Shown here: positions 6,444 through 12,336 of the stretch, piece after piece
Position numbering within the stretch: position 1 is the stretch's first letter
Layout of the letters: every line of letters begins with the position of its first letter
Origin: Campylobacterales bacterium
GTDB taxonomy: Bacteria > Campylobacterota > Campylobacteria > Campylobacterales > QNZT01
Length of the DNA stretch: 12,336 nucleotides
Direction: 5' to 3'
Assembly (NCBI GenBank): GCA_027081495.1
Contig: JALWKJ010000178.1
Location: forward strand, 675-13,010
Notes under the pieces: generated by a model
Database searches by the model: none
What the model saw: the letters and a program-made list of their open reading frames with translations, nothing else
What the model was told of the DNA's origin: nothing
Position numbers and translations under genes: made by a program

Positions 6444-8081
6444 ATGATTCATCCCCTTGCAGGCAAGAAAGTTTTGCATGAAATGCTGACGGATATCCCG
6501 GCGCTTATTTGCGCCTATTATGAATATGATCCGGATTTTAACGATCCTTTGCAAAGAGTGAGTTTTGGAACATCGGGGCATCGTGGAAACGCTTTTAAAA
6601 AGAGTTTTAATAAGATGCATATTTTGGCTATCACGCAAGCGGTTTGTGATTACAGGAAGGCTCATGATATAGAAGGAGTTTTATTTATGGGCAGAGATAC
6701 TCACGCTCTCTCCGCTCCGGCTCAGGATACGGCAATTTCAGTACTCGCGGCAAACAAAGTCGAAACGCTCATCGCCGCGGATAACGAATATACTCCCACT
6801 CCTTTGGTTTCGTTTGCGATACTAGAACAAAATAGAATAGACGACAAATATACAAGCGACGGCATAGTTATAACCCCCTCACACAATCCTCCTTCGGACG
6901 GAGGATTTAAATACAATCCTCCAAACGGAGGACCCGCCGATACGGCGGTAACAAGTTGGATAGAAGACAGAGCCAACGAGCTTCTGAAAAACGGATGCAA
7001 AGATGTAAAAAGCCTTAGTTTTGAAGAGGCTATGAAATCGGGCTTTATAAAAGAGTATGATTTTATATCGCCTTATGTCGAGAAACTTCCCTTTATCATA
7101 GATTTAGAAGCTATTCGCAACGCAAAACTTAAAATCGGCGTCGATCCCCTCGGCGGAGCGAGTATAGGGGTGTATAAAAAGATAGAAGAAAAGTATAAAA
7201 TAGGACTTGATATAGTAAATCCCGTCATCGATCCGACATTCTCTTTTATGACATTAGATCATGACGGAAAAATTAGAATGGATTGTTCATCTTCTTACGC
7301 TATGGCGTCTTTGATAGAATTAAAAAATGATTTTGATATAGCTTTTGCAAACGACGCCGACGCCGATAGACATGGAATCGTTACAAAAAGCGGAGGGCTA
7401 ATGAATCCTAATCACTATTTAGCTTCGGCTATTTGGTATCTTTTTAAACACAGAGAAGAATGGAGGGATGATTTAAAGATAGGCAAGACCTTGGTCTCAA
7501 GCAGCATGATCGATCGAGTCGCACACTCTTTAGGAAAAGAGATTTATGAAGTTCCCGTCGGTTTTAAGTGGTTTGCTTTGGGGCTGTTTGATTCCGAGCT
7601 GGCGTTTGCGGGAGAAGAGAGCGCGGGAGCTTCGTTTCTGGGCAAAAGAGGCGAAGTATGGACAACGGATAAGGACGGCATAATCATGTGTTTGCTATCG
7701 GCTGAAATGCTTGCGACTAGAGGAGAAGATCCTTTTGAGATATATTCGTTTTTACAAACGAGATTTGGAAAATCGTACTATCAGCGAGTCGATGCGCCCG
7801 CAACCGCTAAAGAGAAAGAGATTATTAAAAAACTTTCCGCTAGCGATATAGATATAAAAACTCTTGGCGGTGAAAAGATTGAAGCGATTTTTACCAAAGC
7901 ACCGGGAAATCATGCACAAATCGGAGGATTGAAAATCGTTGCGAAAAACGGCTGGATTGCGATACGACCTTCCGGTACGGAGGATATCTATAAAATATAT
8001 GCCGAAAGCTTTATTTCCCAACGACATTTAGATACTTTGCTTTTGGAAGCGGGGAAAATAATCGCCGATGTAGTCTCGTAA
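6444..8081 (+). CDS. pgm: Phosphoglucomutase (alpha-D-glucose-phosphate-specific)
   Basis: This 545-residue enzyme matches the length of E. coli Pgm (546). It interconverts glucose-1-phosphate and glucose-6-phosphate, linking central metabolism to glycogen, UDP-glucose and surface polysaccharide synthesis. All four functional loops of the alpha-phosphohexomutase superfamily are present. TSGHRG lies at 43-48 and the active-site serine loop TPSHNPP at 144-150 (phosphorylated Ser146). The metal loop Asp304-Ala-Asp306-Ala-Asp308 is followed by Arg-His-Gly. The sugar-specificity loop GEESAG is at 390-395 and the phosphate-binding loop RPSGTED at 508-514. The start is supported by AAGGAG 6-7 nt upstream. 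It is expected to be active and cytoplasmic. It is separated from xth by 61 bp with a candidate promoter, and from the lipoprotein cluster by 95 bp. Confidence 0.96.
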   Translation: MIHPLAGKKVLHEMLTDIPALICAYYEYDPDFNDPLQRVSFGTSGHRGNAFKKSFNKMHILAITQAVCDYRKAHDIEGVLFMGRDTHALSAPAQDTAISVLAANKVETLIAADNEYTPTPLVSFAILEQNRIDDKYTSDGIVITPSHNPPSDGGFKYNPPNGGPADTAVTSWIEDRANELLKNGCKDVKSLSFEEAMKSGFIKEYDFISPYVEKLPFIIDLEAIRNAKLKIGVDPLGGASIGVYKKIEEKYKIGLDIVNPVIDPTFSFMTLDHDGKIRMDCSSSYAMASLIELKNDFDIAFANDADADRHGIVTKSGGLMNPNHYLASAIWYLFKHREEWRDDLKIGKTLVSSSMIDRVAHSLGKEIYEVPVGFKWFALGLFDSELAFAGEESAGASFLGKRGEVWTTDKDGIIMCLLSAEMLATRGEDPFEIYSFLQTRFGKSYYQRVDAPATAKEKEIIKKLSASDIDIKTLGGEKIEAIFTKAPGNHAQIGGLKIVAKNGWIAIRPSGTEDIYKIYAESFISQRHLDTLLLEAGKIIADVVS

Positions 8082-8168
8082 ACTTACTCCTTGTTTTATT
8101 TTGTTTTTCTTATTTGATAAAATAATTCAATATATTTAATGTTAAGTTAAGTGTTATATTTTTTATTA

Positions 8169-8174
8169 TATACT
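8169..8174 (+). promoter_or_regulatory. Candidate -10 box of the lipoprotein cluster
   Basis: TATACT in ATTATATACTTTATG lies in the very AT-rich gap 8082-8176. A start near 8180 would leave a leader of about 24 nt to the ATG at 8204 and would exclude the ATG at 8177. Just upstream is a short direct repeat (GTTAAGTTAAGTGTTA) of unknown meaning. No -35 box is evident. Confidence 0.4.
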
Positions 8175-8203
8175 TTATGAAATGTGAAAAAACAGGGGGG
8201 CGG

Positions 8204-9424
8204 ATGTTAAAAAACGACAGATTCTATTTTTATATATTTACGATATTGATACTTGTACTAAGCGCTTGCGGGGGCGGCGGAAATAAAAAAAACGACAATA
8301 GCGATTTAGTTGATAATACTGTAAATGAAAAGTCCATTATCAGTGAAATAGTCGCCTATAATAGCGCCGAAACAGATCCCGATTTCGGCGAGTACGGCGA
8401 CTGGATAGAGCTTAGAAATGTTAACGATACTCCTTTGGATCTAAGCGGTTACGGATTAAGCGAGACCGGCAAAAAAATTAAGTGGTTTTTCCCTCAACAT
8501 ACGGTTATAGCTCCAGGTGAATATCTAGTAGTATGGGCTGACGATCACAATATAACAAAAAAAGCCATGCATACGAATTTCAAACTGGACGCAAAGGGTG
8601 AAAAGGTTGTTTTGTTTGATAATGCCGGCAAGGTGCTAGAGGAGATAAAGTTTAAAGACCAAAGAGAAAATATCTCTTTAGCGGTAAATGAAAACGGAGA
8701 GTTCGTTCAAACGGCAACCGTAACAAAAGGCGCAAAAAATATCATAAATGAAAGAGTAGTATCTCAAAAACCGAACTTTTCTCCAGCCGAGGGGGTATAT
8801 GCGAATCCAATCGAAGTGACTATCACATCTAACAAGGGAAGCGAGATATATTATACGATTGATGGAAGCAAACCTACAATAGAGTCAACCAAATATTCTC
8901 AGCCTATTTCGATAAATAGCGATACGACTATAAAAGCTATAGCGATGGACAGCGTAAAGGGAGCGCTTGTTAGCAAGGTAAGCAGCGCCACTTATGTTAT
9001 CTCATCGACAAGCGTCGTTATAAACGAGTTGATGGCGGATAATAATCAAACGATAAAAGATCCGGATTTTAATAAGTTTTCTGACTGGATAGAGCTCTAT
9101 AACAAAAGCGACGCCGAAATTCAGCTGGATGGATTTGGACTTAGCGATTCGAAGAAAAAAATTAAATGGCATTTTCCCCCAAATACCAAGATTGCTTCAA
9201 AAGGCTATCTTTTAGTCTGGGCGGATGATAAAAACAGTACTACTTCGCTTCATACAAATTTCAAACTTAGTTCCAAGGGAGATTCCGTCGTATTGTTTGA
9301 TCAAAACGGTAAAATAATAGATTTTGTAGATTTCGACAAGCAAGATACGGATAAATCCCTCTCAAGAAAAGAAGATAACGGTTTTGAAAAAACAGAGCCT
9401 ACTCCGGGCGTAAAAAACAAGTAA
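8204..9424 (+). CDS. Surface lipoprotein, LTD / chitobiase-C-like / LTD
   Basis: This is a 406-residue predicted lipoprotein. A lipoprotein signal peptide has hydrophobic IFTILILVLSA and lipid-attachment Cys22, followed by a Gly-rich then charged linker. The mature part has a lamin-tail-like domain (LTD, about 42-176) with DPDFGEYGDWIEL, then a beta-sandwich resembling the chitobiase/hexosaminidase C-terminal module (about 188-266, IYYTIDGSKPT), then a second LTD (about 271-406) with DPDFNKFSDWIEL. LTDs occur in many secreted bacterial proteins and are thought to serve adhesion or surface tethering. No enzymatic domain is present, in contrast to the next gene. The ATG at 8177 would add nine residues, but 8204 is preferred because it gives a normal signal peptide, sits behind AGGGGGG and fits the candidate promoter. 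The next gene starts 17 nt downstream. Exact role unknown. Confidence 0.85.
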   Translation: MLKNDRFYFYIFTILILVLSACGGGGNKKNDNSDLVDNTVNEKSIISEIVAYNSAETDPDFGEYGDWIELRNVNDTPLDLSGYGLSETGKKIKWFFPQHTVIAPGEYLVVWADDHNITKKAMHTNFKLDAKGEKVVLFDNAGKVLEEIKFKDQRENISLAVNENGEFVQTATVTKGAKNIINERVVSQKPNFSPAEGVYANPIEVTITSNKGSEIYYTIDGSKPTIESTKYSQPISINSDTTIKAIAMDSVKGALVSKVSSATYVISSTSVVINELMADNNQTIKDPDFNKFSDWIELYNKSDAEIQLDGFGLSDSKKKIKWHFPPNTKIASKGYLLVWADDKNSTTSLHTNFKLSSKGDSVVLFDQNGKIIDFVDFDKQDTDKSLSRKEDNGFEKTEPTPGVKNK

Positions 9425-9441
9425 AAAGGGAAAGCGGCTTT

Positions 9442-11925
9442 ATGTATAAGATATTTATTTTTATAAGCGTGACGGTGTTTATCGGTTGTGGAGGCGTATC
9501 CACTAAAGAAGGTAATTTCGCAAATAACTCGGATGCGAATATCTCAAAAGTAAATCAACATAAAGAATCCGGAGCAAAAAATACCGACGCGCCCAAAATA
9601 GCGTTAAAAGGAAAGGAAGAGATATACCTTTCTAACGGTGAGAAATATATCGAGCTAGGCGCTACGGCTACCGATGCTAGAGGAAATGATATATCAAAAT
9701 CTATAAAGATAAACTCAAATATCGATTATACTAAAGCGGGTGAATATAGCGTCGTTTATAGCGTAGAAGATCAAAACGGTTTAAGCGCTAGCGTAACAAG
9801 AAAAATCTTTATCGAAGATATCGTGTCAAACCCTAGACCTCGCAACGGTTTGACGATAAACGAATTTTTAACCGCAAATACATATACGATATTTGATCCT
9901 GATTTTAAACAATTTTCCGATTGGATCGAGCTTTACAATAACGATGACAAAGCAAAAGATATCAGCGGATACTATTTAAGCGATGATGAAAAAGATTTAA
10001 AAAGATGGAGAATACCGGATGATACTACAATAAAAGCAAAAAGTTATCTGTTAATCTGGGCGGATAAGAAAGATACTCAAGAAAAAGCTCTTCATACAAA
10101 TTTTAGTCTAAATGCCGACGGTGAAAGCGTAATTCTTTCAGATCAAAACGCTAAAATAGTCGATAGGATCGATTACGGGAAGCAAAAAAGCGATATTTCG
10201 TGTATGAAAATAGGGGATAAACTCTATTATGCTTTACCTACGCCAAAACAGCCAAATAAAAAAGCTCACGGAGAGTTGTGGATTTCAGATAAGCCGCTTT
10301 TTTCGCTTGAAGGTACAGTTTATAAAAATACGCAATTTTTAGAGTTGAGAAATGAAAACGGGGGTAAAATATATTATACTAAAGACGGTTCGATTCCAAA
10401 TGAAAACTCTTTAGTCTATACAAAACCGATAAAAATAGACAAAACAACGATTATTAGAGCTAGATCTCTTGAAAAAGGGAAGTTTTTAAGCAAGATAGTA
10501 AACAAAACATATCTCATAAACGAAGATATCTCTTTGCCTGTCGTTTCGTTGGCTATAGATAAAAAATATCTCTATGATGAAGACTACGGAATCTATACCG
10601 AAGGTAAACATGAAAATTTCAGACAAGATTGGATGCGTCCTGCCGGTATAGAGTATATAAAAGACGAAAAGTCCAAGTTTAGTGAAAATGTCGGAGTGAG
10701 AATATACGGAGGGGGAAGCAGAGTGTATCCTCAAAAATCCCTCTCGATCTTCGCCAAAGACAAATATGGACCAAAATCCATAAAGTATCAACTTTTTCCG
10801 GATAAGCCCTTTATAAAAAAAGTTAAAAGTTTTATTTTGAGAAACGGCGGTAACGAGTGGGAGAGAACTATCTTTAAAGATGGAATGACGCATGACATGG
10901 TTAGAGAAAATATGGATATCGATTATTTATCGTATCAACCCTCCATAATGTTTTTAAACGGAGAATTTTGGGGTATTCAAAATGTTCGCGAGAAACCAAA
11001 CGCCGATTATCTTAAAGCAAATCATAATGAAATCGATAAAAAAAATCTAGATATTCTTAGAAATCCCATGAGGGAAACACCGGTAGTGATCGAAGGCGAT
11101 AGAAAAGCTTATGAGGAACTTTTAGATTTTATCCGTAAAAACGATTTGTCTTTTAATGTCAACTATGAAAAAGTAAAACCGAAAATCGATATCGATGAAT
11201 ACATGAACTATTTGTGTGTAGAGATATATACAGGAAATAACGATTGGCCGGGAAATAATGTAAAATACTGGCGTCAGCGTCCAAACGGAAAATGGCGCTG
11301 GGTACTTTTTGATATGGATTTTGGCTTCGACGGATATATGCATAACTCTATAAAAGCCGCCCTTGATGACAATAGCACAAGTGCGGACAATCCTCCTTGG
11401 TCAACATTTTTATTTAGAAATCTAATGAAAAACAGTGATTTTAAAAATAGATTTGTCGGGAGGTTTTTATCTCATTTATATACGACATTCGATCCTGACA
11501 GGGTTAAGGGTTTTATAACAAAACATATGGATGAAATAGAGCCTTACATACAGAGAAATTATGAAAAATGGAAACAAAAAAATCTACAAGAGTGGAAAAC
11601 GGAAGTTGATGATAGTCTGTATGATTTCGCGGAAAAAAGACCTGATAAAATTAAACAGTATTTTAAAGAAGTTTTAAATTTAAACGGCAACAATATTTTA
11701 ACCATAGAGACTCCTCAAAACGGTTTAATCTATTTAGACGGAATTAAAATAGACGATACCTTTAGCGGCGGTTATTTTAACAATTCCAAAGTCACGCTTA
11801 AAGCCGTACCTTACGACGGATACAAATTTGTTAGATGGAGCGGGATAAATGCTGGAAATTCGCCTAAAATAGATGTGGTTTTAAATGCTAACGCAAATAT
11901 AACGGCGGTTTTCGAAGTAAAGTAA
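9442..11925 (+). CDS. CotH-kinase-family surface lipoprotein with DUF5011, LTD and InlB-like domains
   Basis: This is an 827-residue predicted lipoprotein (signal IFISVTVFIG, lipid Cys16). In order it has a DUF5011-type Ig-like domain (about 59-126), an LTD (about 135-262, DPDFKQFSDWIELYN), and a chitobiase-C-terminal-like module (about 285-370, IYYTKDGSIPN). A CotH kinase domain follows (about 374-690), then a linker and a C-terminal InlB/Flg_new-type repeat (about 750-827, YDGYKFVRWSG). CotH features seen are GVRIYGGGSRVYPQKSL (candidate nucleotide-binding Lys442), NGEFWGIQNVREK, GNNDWPGNN at 598-606 and FDMDFG with Asp634 and Asp636. CotH proteins are atypical protein kinases, and B. subtilis CotH phosphorylates spore coat proteins. 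This organism is not expected to sporulate, so a different extracytoplasmic substrate is implied. The start has a purine-rich AAAAAGGGAAAG upstream. It is probably co-transcribed with the preceding lipoprotein. Confidence 0.9.
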   Translation: MYKIFIFISVTVFIGCGGVSTKEGNFANNSDANISKVNQHKESGAKNTDAPKIALKGKEEIYLSNGEKYIELGATATDARGNDISKSIKINSNIDYTKAGEYSVVYSVEDQNGLSASVTRKIFIEDIVSNPRPRNGLTINEFLTANTYTIFDPDFKQFSDWIELYNNDDKAKDISGYYLSDDEKDLKRWRIPDDTTIKAKSYLLIWADKKDTQEKALHTNFSLNADGESVILSDQNAKIVDRIDYGKQKSDISCMKIGDKLYYALPTPKQPNKKAHGELWISDKPLFSLEGTVYKNTQFLELRNENGGKIYYTKDGSIPNENSLVYTKPIKIDKTTIIRARSLEKGKFLSKIVNKTYLINEDISLPVVSLAIDKKYLYDEDYGIYTEGKHENFRQDWMRPAGIEYIKDEKSKFSENVGVRIYGGGSRVYPQKSLSIFAKDKYGPKSIKYQLFPDKPFIKKVKSFILRNGGNEWERTIFKDGMTHDMVRENMDIDYLSYQPSIMFLNGEFWGIQNVREKPNADYLKANHNEIDKKNLDILRNPMRETPVVIEGDRKAYEELLDFIRKNDLSFNVNYEKVKPKIDIDEYMNYLCVEIYTGNNDWPGNNVKYWRQRPNGKWRWVLFDMDFGFDGYMHNSIKAALDDNSTSADNPPWSTFLFRNLMKNSDFKNRFVGRFLSHLYTTFDPDRVKGFITKHMDEIEPYIQRNYEKWKQKNLQEWKTEVDDSLYDFAEKRPDKIKQYFKEVLNLNGNNILTIETPQNGLIYLDGIKIDDTFSGGYFNNSKVTLKAVPYDGYKFVRWSGINAGNSPKIDVVLNANANITAVFEVK

Positions 11926-11994
11926 TTTATTTCGATTCCGTCCTCCCCCCGATCGCTTACCAAAGTCGGTCATATAGTTTTAAAAAGAGTTCTT

Positions 11995-12336
11995 ATGCAT
12001 AAAATATATATATTTATAGTCTTGGTATTTATTGTCGGTTGCGGCGATACGGTTAAAAAAGATATCGCTAAAGATTTAAACGACAAAAATACTCAAATGA
12101 GCGAAAACGACGATGCTAAAGTTAGATTACCTGCAAAACTACCCGTAAACGATACTTCACCGCCCGTTGTAACATTAAAAGGATCGAAGGAAGTTTTATT
12201 AAATATCGCGCAAGAGTATAAAGATCCAGGTGTTGTCGCTATGGATGATGTAGATGGAGATATAACGCCAAGAGTGCAAAAAACGAGCGATTTGAATATT
12301 AACAAAGCCGGAATATATAAGATAACTTATCAAGTA
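11995..12336 (+). CDS. Lipoprotein with DUF5011-like domain, 3' end outside window
   Basis: The frame is open for 114 codons from ATG at 11995 to the window edge with no stop. The product begins with a short lipoprotein signal, MHKIYIFIVLVFIVGC, with lipid-attachment Cys16. The signal is nearly the same length and composition as that of the preceding CotH protein. A charged linker follows, then an Ig-like DUF5011/HYR-type domain from about residue 54 (SPPVVTLKGSKEVLL, YKDPGVVAMDDVDGDITPRV, NKAGIYKITYQV). This matches the domain order at the start of the CotH protein, so the missing part may also hold LTD and CotH modules. An AAAAAGAG about 6 nt before the ATG is a modest ribosome binding site. 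It lies 69 bp after the CotH gene. Confidence 0.8.
   Translation, partial: MHKIYIFIVLVFIVGCGDTVKKDIAKDLNDKNTQMSENDDAKVRLPAKLPVNDTSPPVVTLKGSKEVLLNIAQEYKDPGVVAMDDVDGDITPRVQKTSDLNINKAGIYKITYQV

Noticed and set aside
6336..6665. Minus-strand open frame across the xth/pgm junction
   Set aside because: It overlaps strongly supported xth and pgm coding sequence and is a shadow of their codon use.
8113..8130. TTGAT...TTCAA resembling an Fnr box before the lipoprotein cluster
   Set aside because: The spacing between half-sites is wrong for TTGAT-N4-ATCAA, and such matches are expected by chance in this AT-rich gap.
8082..8176. Hairpin TTATTT-GATA-AAATAA after pgm as a terminator
   Set aside because: The stem is six A/T pairs only and no U-run follows at the right place, so it is too weak to call.
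11926..11994. CCGA...TCGG inverted repeat between the CotH gene and the third lipoprotein as a terminator
   Set aside because: Four base pairs with a 13-base loop and no clean T-tract directly after it.
12093..12305. Minus-strand open frame near the right edge
   Set aside because: The plus strand here encodes a clear lipoprotein with signal peptide and DUF5011-like domain, and the minus frame has no start signal.

Overview
The window looks like chromosomal DNA from a Campylobacterota (epsilonproteobacterial) organism of the Sulfurimonas/Sulfurovum type. That placement is inferred from the AT-rich sequence, short gene gaps, TATAAT-like -10 boxes with poor -35 boxes, and the style of the proteins. 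No rRNA, tRNA, CRISPR array or insertion sequence was seen, and no stretch longer than about 100 bases lacks a gene.

Left part (1-1640). The 3' end of an unrecognised gene runs in from the left edge. It faces a minus-strand pair: a small helical/coiled-coil protein (1095-1604) followed by a Crp/Fnr-family regulator (274-1014).

Control region (1605-1741). The divergent gap holds a perfect 16-bp palindrome, TGTCAGTTAACTGACA, at 1668-1683. It is flanked by two TATAAT boxes, one per direction, each centred exactly 32 bp from the palindrome centre. This is the geometry of a class II Crp/Fnr activation site, used in both directions. The adjacent regulator is the obvious candidate to bind it, which would make the left operon autoregulated.

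Middle operon (1742-6382, plus strand). Five tightly packed genes follow: an EI24/CysZ-like membrane protein, an APC-family permease broken by a one-base frameshift at a T6 run, a class I polyphosphate kinase 2, a tandem universal stress protein, and exonuclease III. Spacing is 12 nt, then overlap, 11 nt, and overlap. The content (polyphosphate/nucleotide metabolism, Usp, DNA repair) suggests a stress or energy-status regulon. Phosphoglucomutase (6444-8081) follows with its own likely promoter.

Right part (8177-12336). A tandem set of outer-surface lipoproteins begins after a 95-bp gap. The first has the order LTD, chitobiase-C-terminal-like, LTD. The second has DUF5011-like, LTD, chitobiase-C-terminal-like, CotH kinase, InlB-type repeat. 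The third starts with a lipoprotein signal and a DUF5011-like domain and runs off the window. The shared signal peptides and domains point to duplication. The middle protein is a candidate extracytoplasmic CotH-type protein kinase, and the array is the least understood part of the window.
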